NCBI RefSeq assembly: GCF_900172345.1 | Contig: NZ_FWFY01000008.1 | Location: 118,732 to 182,731 of the forward strand | Direction: 5' to 3' | Length of the DNA: 64,000 nt | Source: Limimaricola soesokkakensis | GTDB lineage: Bacteria > Pseudomonadota > Alphaproteobacteria > Rhodobacterales > Rhodobacteraceae | In this document: piece by piece, positions 18,355 through 26,662 of the stretch | Numbering within the stretch: position 1 is the stretch's first letter | Layout: every line of letters begins with the position of its first letter | The notes under the pieces: model-generated | Told to the model about the DNA's origin: nothing | The model's database searches: none | What the model saw: the letters and a program-made list of their open reading frames with translations, nothing else | Position numbers and translations under genes: made by a program

Positions 18355-20751
18355 ATGGTGACGACGATCCTGCAGGGCCTGCAGCAGACCAGCCCCCAAT
18401 ATCTCGTCACCGCAATCATCGTCTGCGCCGGCATGGCGCTGACGCTGGTGACGCTGATGCGGCAGGTCGCCCTCGCGGGAACGCCGGTTCGGCTGGCGCC
18501 GCTGGGCTGGATCGCGCTGGTGGCCGGGCTCGGGGTCTGGACCACGCATTTCGTCGCGATGATCGGTCACATCCCCAGCGCGACGCTGAGTTACGATCCC
18601 GGCATCACCGCGCTGTCGGCGCTGGTCGGGGTGATCGGCGTCGGCCTGCCGCTCGCGCTCGCCAGCCCGCTGCGCCGCCGCTGGCCCCGCGCCGCCTTGG
18701 GTGCGCTGGCCGGGGTCGGGGTCGGTGCGATGCATTTCACCGGCATGATGGCGATGCAGAACAACATGCATCACGATCTGGCGTCCTCGGTGCTGGCGGT
18801 GCTTCTGGGCGCCGGCTTCTTCGCGCCGGCGATGGGCTGCTCGGGCACCAGCGGGCGGGGGCTCTGGCTGCGCGGGCTGGGGCTGGTGGGCGGTGTCTGC
18901 GCGCTGCACTTCACCGCGATGTCCGGACTCAGCATCAGGGTGATCGGCACGGTCGAGCTGGGCATCGACCGCCAGCTGCTGTCGAGCTTCACTACGCTGG
19001 CGACGCTGGCGCTGTGCTATGCCGCCGTCACCGCGATGCTGCACCGCCGCCACCTGACTACCGCCCGCCGCGAGGTCGAGCGCAAGGAGGCCTCCTTCGT
19101 CGCGGCACTGCAGAACATGTCGAACGCGCTGGTGATGATCGACGAGGCGCGGCGGATCACCGCAATTAACCAGCGCTGCCACGCGCTGTTCGGCATCCCC
19201 GAAGCCGAGGTCGGCCCCGGGGACGGGATCGAGCGGCTGATCGAGGTGGTCGAGAGTGGCCGGGCCTGGGGGGGCGCGCGCTTTGCCTCGGTGGTCAGGA
19301 CCCATCTGGAGCGGCTGCGCGGCACCGAGATGCTGCGCAGCGAGGAGGAGTTCGCCAATGGCCGGATCCTGTGCATCTCGAGCCGGCGCATGCCCACGGG
19401 CGAGGTGGTGTTGACCTTCGACGATTTCACCGAGCACCGCGCCGCGCAGGCCAAGATCGCGCATATGGCGTTCCACGACGCGCTGACCGGGCTGCCCAAC
19501 CGGCGCAGCTTCCGCGATCACATGGCTGCGCTCGATCCCGAGGGCAATCCGCAGGCGCTGCTGATGCTCGATCTCGACCACTTCAAGGTGGTCAACGACA
19601 CTCTGGGTCACCCGGTCGGCGACGGGCTCTTGATGCAGGTGGCGCGCCGGCTGCTCGACGCTTCGGGCAACGGCGCCACGGTGTTCCGGCTCGGCGGCGA
19701 CGAGATGGTGGTGGTGCTCGACGGCGCGGGCGAGGTCGAGGCGACGGAGATCGGCCGCGCCATCATCGAGAGCCTGAGCCGGCCCTTCGAGGTGGACGGC
19801 CACAAGATTTCCATCGGCTGCAGCATCGGCGCCAGCCTGACCGAGGGCGGACTCGGCGCCTCCGAGGCGCTGCAGCGCGCCGATCTGGGGCTCTATCGCG
19901 CCAAGAATTTGGGCCGCAACCGGATCCAGTTCTACGAGGAAGGCATGATGGAAAAGGCTCTGGAGCGGCGTCAGATGGAAAGCGACCTCGTTCAGGCTCA
20001 CAAATGCCGCGAGTTCGAGCTCGACTACCAGCCGATCTGCCGATTGTCCGACCGCGAGATCCTCGGCTTCGAGGCGCTGATCCGCTGGCGCCACCCGCTG
20101 CGCGGGCTGGTGCCGCCGGCCGAGTTCATCCCGCTTTGCGAAGAGAACGGCATGATCGTGCAGATCGGCGAATGGGTGATCGACGAGGCCTGCCGCCAGC
20201 TCGCGCAGTGGCCCGGCACGGTGCATGTGGCGATCAACGTCTCGCCGGTGCAGATGCGCCTGCCCTCGATCGTCGATGTGGTGCGACAGGCGCTCGAACG
20301 CCACGGTCTCGACCCTTCGCGGCTGACGCTCGAGCTGACCGAGACCGCGCTGGTGCGCGACGGCGCGCATCTGGCGCGCAACCTCGTGGCGCTGCGCGCC
20401 ATGGGGGTGAAGATCGCCATGGACGATTTCGGAACGGGCTATTCCTCCTTCACTCATCTGCGCGATTTCGAGCTCGACCAGATCAAGATCGACCGCAGCT
20501 TCGTCAACGTGTCCGAGAGCGACCACAAGGCCTGGGCGGTGGCGCAGGCGGTGACCAGCATGGCGCGCGAATTGTCGGTCGGGGCGGTTGGCGAAGGGGT
20601 TGAGACCTCCGAGCAGATCGACCGGCTGATGCAGCTGGGCTGCGACGTAGCGCAGGGTTTCCTTCTGGGCCGCCCCATGAATGGCGCCGAGGCAGGCGCG
20701 CTTCTGGCGCGTGCGGCCGAAAATGTCCCGGAGCATGTCGCGGCGGAATGA
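18355..20751 (+). CDS. MHYT-GGDEF-EAL cyclic-di-GMP protein
   Basis: Inner-membrane protein of 798 residues. Seven hydrophobic segments (about 15-225) carry three MHYT-type repeats (TTHFVAMIG, AMHFTGMMAM, ALHFTAMSGL), thought to bind a metal and sense a diatomic gas. A PAS-like linker (about 235-350) follows. The GGDEF domain (about 365-525) has RLGGDEM at the active site, so Phe/Tyr of the consensus is Met. The EAL domain (about 540-790) keeps FEALIRW, TLELTETALV, MDDFGTGYSS, DQIKIDRSFV and GEGVET, so phosphodiesterase activity looks intact. It diverges from the hybrid kinase. Whether synthesis or breakdown of c-di-GMP dominates cannot be told from sequence. Confidence 0.92.
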   Translation: MVTTILQGLQQTSPQYLVTAIIVCAGMALTLVTLMRQVALAGTPVRLAPLGWIALVAGLGVWTTHFVAMIGHIPSATLSYDPGITALSALVGVIGVGLPLALASPLRRRWPRAALGALAGVGVGAMHFTGMMAMQNNMHHDLASSVLAVLLGAGFFAPAMGCSGTSGRGLWLRGLGLVGGVCALHFTAMSGLSIRVIGTVELGIDRQLLSSFTTLATLALCYAAVTAMLHRRHLTTARREVERKEASFVAALQNMSNALVMIDEARRITAINQRCHALFGIPEAEVGPGDGIERLIEVVESGRAWGGARFASVVRTHLERLRGTEMLRSEEEFANGRILCISSRRMPTGEVVLTFDDFTEHRAAQAKIAHMAFHDALTGLPNRRSFRDHMAALDPEGNPQALLMLDLDHFKVVNDTLGHPVGDGLLMQVARRLLDASGNGATVFRLGGDEMVVVLDGAGEVEATEIGRAIIESLSRPFEVDGHKISIGCSIGASLTEGGLGASEALQRADLGLYRAKNLGRNRIQFYEEGMMEKALERRQMESDLVQAHKCREFELDYQPICRLSDREILGFEALIRWRHPLRGLVPPAEFIPLCEENGMIVQIGEWVIDEACRQLAQWPGTVHVAINVSPVQMRLPSIVDVVRQALERHGLDPSRLTLELTETALVRDGAHLARNLVALRAMGVKIAMDDFGTGYSSFTHLRDFELDQIKIDRSFVNVSESDHKAWAVAQAVTSMARELSVGAVGEGVETSEQIDRLMQLGCDVAQGFLLGRPMNGAEAGALLARAAENVPEHVAAE

Positions 20752-20965
20752 CGAGCGCGAACGGGCGGGATCATCCGGGGACCTAAGGTAAGGCGCTTCG
20801 CCGCCGCTTCGCCCGAGCGCCTTCTGCGCATGGTTGTAGTTCCAACGCATCTTGGTCACATATCCGGGCGGCGCGGGGTTTTTCCCGGCGCCGCGCCGGG
20901 GCGCGCGCGCCTTGGACACGTCCCGTCGGCCCCTTCGCGTAGCAGATTCCAAGGAAGCAGTTGCC

Positions 20966-23743
20966 ATGACCCTCCCCCAAACCGTCGGCGCCGCGCTGGT
21001 GCGCGCCATCGCGGCCCATGCGTCCCGCCCCGCCATGGCGGACGAGGCGGGCGGGCTGAGTTATGGCCAGTTGGGCAGCTTCGTCGAACGCAGCGCGCCG
21101 TATCTCGAAGATGCTCCGGCGGTGGGCATCTTCGGGGCGCCCGGCCTTGCTATGGCCGCGAGCGCCACGGCTTGCGTGATCCACGGGCGGCCCTTCGTGC
21201 ATCTCGACCCGGCGATGCCGCAGGCGGTGCTGCACAACATCTGCGAGGAGTTGGGCGTGACGCTGGTGCTGACCTGTCAGCCGGTGGCGCCGGGCCACCT
21301 GCCGCGGGATTGCGAGGTGCTGGATGCGCGGGGTCTCTTGGAGACCATCGGCGACGCCCCGATGGCGCCGTTGCAGGCGGCGCCGGTCCGGCCGGACGCC
21401 GCGATCTATCTCGTGGCGACCTCCGGGACGACCGGACGACCGAAATGCATCCCGGTCACGCAGGACGCGGCCCAGCTCTCCTATGAATGGCGCGATGCCT
21501 ACACGCCCTATGCGCCGGGCATGCGGGTGGGGATCTACATCTTCGCGATCTGGGAGATGTTCCGGCCGCTGCGCATGGGTGCAGAGCTGTGGTTTCCCGA
21601 TCCCAACACGCTGATGAACCCGCGCGGCCTCGCCGGTTTCCTGATCCGCAACCGTATCGACGAGATGCTGTTCACACCGTCATTCTACAACAGCTTCCTG
21701 ACCGCGATCGACCGCGACACCGCGGCCGCGCTGCCGCTGCGCCGCGTCGTGCTCAATGGCGAGGTGGTGGGCGACGGGCTGATCTCGGCCTCGCTCGACA
21801 AGCTGCCGGGGGCGGAATTGTGGAACCTCTACAGTATCTGCGAGACGCATGACGTCTGCATGTCGCGGCTTACCGGGCCCTGCGGCGACGGCCCGGCCTC
21901 GGTCGGCGTCCCGATGCGGCACCTGCGCGCGGTGATCCTCGACGAGACTGACCGCCCCTGTCCGCCGGGCGTGCCGGGGCAGCTGCATTTCGAGGGGCCG
22001 CGCATGCTGGGGCCGGGTTACGTGAACCGCCCCGAGGAAACCCGGCTGCGGTTTCGCGTGCTCGACCTCGAGGGGCGCGAGGCGCGGCTTTACGACACCG
22101 GCGATCAGGCATGGGTCGACGCGGATGGCGCGTTGCACATCATCGGCCGCGTCGCCCATATGCTCAAGCTGCGCGGCTTTTCGATCCAGACGCGCGAGCT
22201 GACCGACACGATGCGCGGCCGCCTCGATTTCGCGCAGGCGGTGCCATGGGTGGGCGAGGTCGGTACGCGGGGACAGGCGCTGATCTTCTACTTTGCCGTC
22301 GATGCCGCGCAGGCCCGCGCCAATGCCGATCGCTGGGGGCTGGGACCCGGCACCAACCGGATGCCCGCCGCCCTCGCGGCCGAGCTGCGGGGTGTCCTGC
22401 CGGCCTATTGCGTGCCTGCCTATCTGGTGCAGCTCGATGCGATCCCGTTGCACCCAGTTTCGGGTAAGGCCGATCTGCGCGCGCTGCCGCCGGTGACCGA
22501 GACGGCAGATGCGGGCGCCGGGACGGAAGACGCGGTGATCGCCGCCGCGGCCCGGGTGATGGGGCGGGCGCCGGACGAGATCGACGGGGCGCTCAGCTTT
22601 CACGATCAGGGCGGCGACTCGCTGATGTGCGTGAGCCTGATCCTCGAACTGGAGCGCTGCTATGACAGGCCGGTGGATTTCGAGCTGGCCATGAACGTGC
22701 CGCTCGACCGGCTGCACCGGCTGCTGACGGAGGCGCGCGATACTGCCACGGGCGCGGATTTCGACCGGCGCGGCATCCTGCTGACCGGGGCCACGGGATT
22801 CCTCGGCGGCCACGTGCTGGCGCGAGCCGCGCGCGACCTTCCGCCCGGCCATGTCGTCTATTGCCTGGTGCGCGACAAGCGGCGCGACGCCGCCGAGCGG
22901 CTGGCCGAGGCGGCGCGCCGTCACGGGGTCGCGCCCGAGCGCTATGTCATGGTCCCCGGCACGCTGGATACGCCCCGCTTCGGGCTCGACCCGGCGGCGT
23001 ATGACGCGCTGGCGGCGCGCGTGGGTTCGGTCGTTCATTGCGCCGCCACGGTGAACATGGCGATCGGCCGGGACGACATGCTCGACTGGTCGGCGCGGGG
23101 CATCGAGACGGTGCTGGGCTTCTGCCGCGCCGCCGGGGCCGACCTGCGGTTCAGCTCCTCCAGCGCGGTGTTCCCCGAGCAGGGCGGCCCCTGGCCCGAG
23201 GGACCGGCGCAGCCATGGGAAGGCTGCACCGGCTACGGCGCTGCCAAGATCGCGGCCGAGGCGGCGATCGCCGCATCCGGGGTCCCCGCAGCCATCATTC
23301 GACTGCCCTCGCTCTACGATCTCGAAGCGCCGAACCCGCGCGACATCTGCGAAATTATCCTCGCCGCCGCGTTCCGGGCCGGGGTTTTCCCGCAGGCGAT
23401 GGCGTTCCCGATGATCGACGTGACCGCCGCCGCCGCGGTGCTGCTGGGTCCGGTCACCGGGTCCGAGGTACCGATCTACAACCTCGTGGCCGAGACCCGC
23501 GTGACCCATGACGGCGCGCTCCCGGCGCGGGATTGGGTCGAGGCGGTCGATCTGCCTTCGGGCATCGCCCGGGTGATCGCCGAGACGCCCGAGACGCTGC
23601 GTGCCGATGCCACGTTCGACAGCGCCGCGGCGCGGACGGCATGGGCACAGGTCTCGGAGATGCCCTTCGAGGCGATCAGCGACGCCGCCGCACTGCTGGC
23701 GCGGCGGCGCGCGGCCTACCAGAGCGAGCCGGCATTGACCTGA
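20966..23743 (+). CDS. Stand-alone adenylation-thiolation-reductase enzyme (NRPS-like / carboxylic acid reductase-like)
   Basis: A 925-residue single-module enzyme with no condensation domain. The adenylation domain (about 1-515) has TSGTTGRPK at 152-160, YDTGD at 376-380, a GRVAHMLKLRG hinge and the catalytic Lys501 in SGKADLRALP. The carrier domain (about 520-595) has phosphopantetheine Ser552 in HDQGGDSL. The thioester reductase (about 600-850) has NADPH motif TGATGFLGG at 607-615 and catalytic Tyr757/Lys761. It should activate an acid, hold it as a thioester and release an aldehyde or alcohol. In the A4 motif (FAIWE) the Asp that normally grips an alpha-amino group is Ala194, arguing against an ordinary alpha-amino acid substrate. 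The start follows AAGGA. A convergent dehydrogenase lies next to it; no phosphopantetheinyl transferase is in the window. Confidence 0.88.
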   Translation: MTLPQTVGAALVRAIAAHASRPAMADEAGGLSYGQLGSFVERSAPYLEDAPAVGIFGAPGLAMAASATACVIHGRPFVHLDPAMPQAVLHNICEELGVTLVLTCQPVAPGHLPRDCEVLDARGLLETIGDAPMAPLQAAPVRPDAAIYLVATSGTTGRPKCIPVTQDAAQLSYEWRDAYTPYAPGMRVGIYIFAIWEMFRPLRMGAELWFPDPNTLMNPRGLAGFLIRNRIDEMLFTPSFYNSFLTAIDRDTAAALPLRRVVLNGEVVGDGLISASLDKLPGAELWNLYSICETHDVCMSRLTGPCGDGPASVGVPMRHLRAVILDETDRPCPPGVPGQLHFEGPRMLGPGYVNRPEETRLRFRVLDLEGREARLYDTGDQAWVDADGALHIIGRVAHMLKLRGFSIQTRELTDTMRGRLDFAQAVPWVGEVGTRGQALIFYFAVDAAQARANADRWGLGPGTNRMPAALAAELRGVLPAYCVPAYLVQLDAIPLHPVSGKADLRALPPVTETADAGAGTEDAVIAAAARVMGRAPDEIDGALSFHDQGGDSLMCVSLILELERCYDRPVDFELAMNVPLDRLHRLLTEARDTATGADFDRRGILLTGATGFLGGHVLARAARDLPPGHVVYCLVRDKRRDAAERLAEAARRHGVAPERYVMVPGTLDTPRFGLDPAAYDALAARVGSVVHCAATVNMAIGRDDMLDWSARGIETVLGFCRAAGADLRFSSSSAVFPEQGGPWPEGPAQPWEGCTGYGAAKIAAEAAIAASGVPAAIIRLPSLYDLEAPNPRDICEIILAAAFRAGVFPQAMAFPMIDVTAAAAVLLGPVTGSEVPIYNLVAETRVTHDGALPARDWVEAVDLPSGIARVIAETPETLRADATFDSAAARTAWAQVSEMPFEAISDAAALLARRRAAYQSEPALT

Positions 23744-24489
23744 ACATCCTCCATGGTGATCGCCCGGCCGGCATCGCTTACCAGAAAGGCGGCCAGCTCG
23801 GCGATCTCCTCGGGCTGGACCAACTGGTGCTGCGGGTTCGAGGCGGCGTAGTTGGCGCGGATCTCCTCGCTTGACTTGCCGCTGGCGGCGATGTCGGCGT
23901 CGATGAACTGCTTGAGCATCTCGGTCTCGACCCAGGTCGGGCTGATCGAGACGCAGGTGACGCCATGCGGGGCACCTTCGAGGCTGACGCAGCGCCCGAG
24001 GCCCAGAAGCCCCGCCTTTGAGGCGCAATAGGCGGCGTTGTTCGCCATGCCCTGATGCGCCGCGACCGAGGCGAGATTGACGATCCGGCCCCAGCCCGCC
24101 GCCGTCATGTGCGGCATCACCGCGCGGATCATCCGGAAGGTGCCGGACAGGTTGGTGTCGATCTGGTCGTCCCAGACCGCGTCGGGATGGTCGGCGACCG
24201 GGGCCTCGGAATAGACCCCCGCCGCGTTGACGAGGATGTCGACGCCGCCGCGCCGCGCCACCACGTCCGACACGAAGCGGGCGACGCTGTCACTGTCGCG
24301 TACGTCGAGCGCGGCGGCGCGGGCCTCGATGCCCTGCGCGCCGAGAATCTCGCGCACCGCCTCGGCATCGCCGCCCCGGCGGGCGCCGATGGTCACGTCG
24401 ACGCCGTCGCGGACCAGCCGGCGCGCGATGGCCAGCCCCATGCCCGAAAGCCCTCCGGTCACGATCGCGGTTCTGGTGACTTGGGTCAT
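23716..24489 (-). CDS. Short-chain dehydrogenase/reductase
   Basis: A 257-residue classical SDR. The coenzyme motif TGGLSGMGLAIA lies near residue 10, the structural NAAG is in ILVNAAGVYSE (about 86), the catalytic Ser is in VNLASVAAHQG, and the catalytic Tyr/Lys pair is in AAYCASKAG. Its overall pattern resembles 3-hydroxybutyrate dehydrogenase or 3-oxoacyl reductases. Its last 28 bases overlap the end of the A-T-R gene on the opposite strand. Such tight convergence could be chance, or the enzyme could act on the aldehyde made by the A-T-R protein. The ATG at 24489 follows GATAGGAACGGC. Confidence 0.88.
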   Translation of the reverse strand: MTQVTRTAIVTGGLSGMGLAIARRLVRDGVDVTIGARRGGDAEAVREILGAQGIEARAAALDVRDSDSVARFVSDVVARRGGVDILVNAAGVYSEAPVADHPDAVWDDQIDTNLSGTFRMIRAVMPHMTAAGWGRIVNLASVAAHQGMANNAAYCASKAGLLGLGRCVSLEGAPHGVTCVSISPTWVETEMLKQFIDADIAASGKSSEEIRANYAASNPQHQLVQPEEIAELAAFLVSDAGRAITMEDVQVNAGSLW

Positions 24490-24782
24490 GCCGTTCCTAT
24501 CGTTTCTGAGCCATTCGGGCCTTGCTACGCCGATTCCTCCGTGGCTGCACCGCGAAACATGCCAAGCGCAGGGGGGCTGGGCATGGCATGATCGTGAATG
24601 CCCAAGCGCGGTCGGCGCTGCGACATTTCCGAGCGGGTTTTGCGAGAGGCCATGGGTTCGCAGCAGGAACACACGAAATGCCACATTGCCGCGGCCGGGG
24701 GATGACGACCCGCGGCCCGAAGGACCGCTGGCCGTGACGAGGCCGCGGGGGGTTCCCCGACCGCCTTGCCTCCGAAGCGGGG

Positions 24783-25175
24783 TCAGCCCGCCATGGGATA
24801 GCGGGTTGGCTCGGCCCCGCGCTGTCGTGCGGCGGCTTTGACCGCGTCGGGATCCTCGCGGAGCACGTCGCAGGGCGCGCGGTCCCCGAGCGCCGCGCAG
24901 GGCGCGTGCAGCCAGGCCAGCATATCTTCGGCATCGAGCGCCGGTCTGAGAGACAGGATGATATCGCGCATGGCGCTGATCGGCAGCCCGGCCTGGTCGA
25001 ACTGCCATGCCGGGTAGGCGGTCGCGCCATTGCGCGCGACACTGAGAATCCGCCACTCCCGTGCCCAGTTCTCAGCCACGGTCGCGCCGAGCGGCACCCA
25101 GCGTCGCAAGGCCCCCGCGACGCCCGCAGCATCGAGCATCCGGCCTTCCACGGCGTGGCTCGCGTGCTTGATCAT
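24783..25175 (-). CDS. MbcA/ParS/Xre-antitoxin-like (DUF2384-type) small protein
   Basis: A 130-residue protein from an ATG at 25175 with a strong GGGGAGGA site. The middle part (WRILSVARNGATAYPAWQFD) and the end (MLAWLHAPCAALGDRAPCDV then LREDPDAVKAAAR) follow the pattern of the MbcA/ParS/Xre toxin-binding domain family, in which a Trp-Leu and a GxxPxDxLR motif are conserved. The usual partner, a RES-domain toxin, is not adjacent, so it may be an orphan or have another role. It is the last of four small genes on this strand, 167 bases after the 129-residue protein gene. Confidence 0.6.
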   Translation of the reverse strand: MIKHASHAVEGRMLDAAGVAGALRRWVPLGATVAENWAREWRILSVARNGATAYPAWQFDQAGLPISAMRDIILSLRPALDAEDMLAWLHAPCAALGDRAPCDVLREDPDAVKAAARQRGAEPTRYPMAG

Positions 25176-25342
25176 GCTCGTGTCCTCCCCTGTGAATAAA
25201 GAGAATAGACGTTGTCTGCCCTTGGGGAAATCGAGGGTGCGGATGCGGACGTTACCGGTTGTTTCCCTCGGCTCCGGGGTGGTTCGACCCGTCTGCCCCA
25301 AAGACATCCAGGCGCTACGGGCCGGGCGGTTCGTCGCGCAGA

Positions 25343-25732
25343 TCAGGCGAAATCCTCGGCTTTCGCGTCGGTATCGGCCTCATCGGAATGTCTGAACCGC
25401 TTCGTGGCGCGCAGGCGCAGCTTCGCGGGCTGCCAAGGATGGGCCGGATCCACCCAATCGGTGACCTCGAAGGCCGAGATCTCGCGGTACCCGAGCCGAT
25501 CGACAGAGTGCAGGCGGCAGCGTCGCGCCGCCGCTGCAAGCTCGCGCAGCAGGCCGTTGCGGCGGCTATGCGGCCCGCGGCTGAACAGCGTGAGCGTCCA
25601 GATGCCGCCCTGCCTGTCGGTGACCGTGACGTGGTCGGCCTCCTGGTTGGCACCGGGCTCGAAGCGCCCGGTGACGGGAAGGCGCGGAAACTCGCGCCCG
25701 AGCGCCCTTGCCAGTCTGACTTCGGCCGTCAT
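25343..25732 (-). CDS. Hypothetical protein, 129 aa
   Basis: A basic, Arg-rich protein of unknown function beginning MTAEVRLARALGREFPRL after an AGGAGG site. The middle (HVTVTDRQGGIWTLTLFSRG) looks like paired beta strands and is followed by a helix (RRNGLLRELAAAARRCRL) and an acidic C-terminal tail. No catalytic motif or signal peptide is seen. Its ATG overlaps the stop of the upstream small gene (ATGA), so the two are co-translated. It could be a nucleic-acid-binding or toxin-type protein given its neighbours, but nothing proves this. Confidence 0.6.
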   Translation of the reverse strand: MTAEVRLARALGREFPRLPVTGRFEPGANQEADHVTVTDRQGGIWTLTLFSRGPHSRRNGLLRELAAAARRCRLHSVDRLGYREISAFEVTDWVDPAHPWQPAKLRLRATKRFRHSDEADTDAKAEDFA

Positions 25733-25935
25733 CGCAAGCCTCCTTTCTTTCCGGAACAATCGGCAAGCGACGCATAGGCCTGCAGCGCGTTGCGGGCGGA
25801 CTTGCGTGCCAGATAGGCCGTCGGCGCGTCATGCGCGCGCAGCATGTCCGTCAGGGCATCCGCCATGATGTCGAGCACCATTTCCGTCCCGCCAGCGGAC
25901 GGGGCGCGCTGCAGAACCGTAGCGTCGTTGTTCAC
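25729..25935 (-). CDS. Hypothetical small protein, about 68 aa
   Basis: A small helical protein of unknown function; its core reads LDIMADALTDMLRAHDAPTA followed by YLARKSARNALQAYASLAD. The GTG at 25935 starts 2 bases after the stop of the 70-residue gene and would be served by coupling. An alternative ATG at 25881 gives 50 residues; neither has a strong ribosome site. The 4-base overlap with the next gene supports a real operon member. Confidence 0.5.
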   Translation of the reverse strand: MNNDATVLQRAPSAGGTEMVLDIMADALTDMLRAHDAPTAYLARKSARNALQAYASLADCSGKKGGLR

Positions 25936-25937
25936 CG

Positions 25938-26150
25938 CTAGATGACCTGCGACACGAAGCGCGGCCGGGCCGCCTGGCGTTCGGCCGCCTCGATGCGCCC
26001 GATCAATTGTCTGAGGATTCCGGCGGCCTCGCGGCAATGGCGCATGCGGGCATCGGCATTGTCATGCTGGGCTTCCAAAAGAATTGCCAAGGATTCGAAG
26101 CGAAGCCGTTCTTGCTTGCTCACGGAATTGCTTCCGAGTTCGCGTCTCAT
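25938..26150 (-). CDS. Hypothetical small protein, 70 aa
   Basis: First gene of the four-gene minus-strand operon. The ATG at 26150 has a GGGAGGGAATG upstream site. The protein is charged and almost wholly helical (LRFESLAILLEAQHDNADAR, then a helix with GILRQLIGRIEAAERQAA), which suggests a coiled coil. No family was recognised. Confidence 0.55.
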   Translation of the reverse strand: MRRELGSNSVSKQERLRFESLAILLEAQHDNADARMRHCREAAGILRQLIGRIEAAERQAARPRFVSQVI

Positions 26151-26662
26151 CAATCATTCCCTCCCAAGAAAGATTGGATTTTGGAAAGGTCGAACGGCGC
26201 TCGCGCCCGAACGGCCCCCTCCAACATGAGACCAGTTACGCGACGTCGTCACAATAGCCAGTTCAATCCCGTACGAAGGTATAGGCCAAATACCGCCATC
26301 GCGCGCGAACGTGTTCTCGAGATTGGATTTTCAGAAGCGACGAATTTGCCGAGGCCTGGACCGAGAGGCAGGTTCTGCATATTTGTTTGTCATGAAAATT
26401 ATGTTGCGGACATGTGGGTTACCCAAAGAATGGATGCCTTGTCCGATAAGCATTTTGCATTCAAATGCATTGGGGCGGACGATCTGCGCTCGAGGGAATC
26501 GCTCCTCCGACGTCTCCTCCCAACCGAACGGTTTCGAACAATTCGGAACGTCACATATCCTTCGTATCTCGAGTTGGCGCATGGAAAGCGAATGCATTTC
26601 GGCGAGGGCAGGCAGCGAAAACTATGCTCTTGAATCGGGTGCGGCCTGCCATTTGAAATAAT
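26151..26662. other. AT-richer stretch without a supported gene
   Basis: About 510 bases that are clearly lower in GC than the flanks, with runs such as TTTTGCATTC and ATTTGTTTGTCATG. Short open frames exist on both strands but none has a ribosome site, codon pattern or domain to support it. It separates the small-gene operon from the decayed kinase and may be remnant DNA from a past insertion. Confidence 0.45.

Noticed and set aside
18298..21036. Long minus-strand open frame of about 900 codons
   Set aside because: Antisense to the MHYT-GGDEF-EAL gene, with His/Gln/Arg-rich shadow composition and no recognisable protein.
26007..26633. Possible 208-residue protein on the plus strand
   Set aside because: It overlaps the supported 70-residue gene antisense, has no ribosome site and shows no domain.
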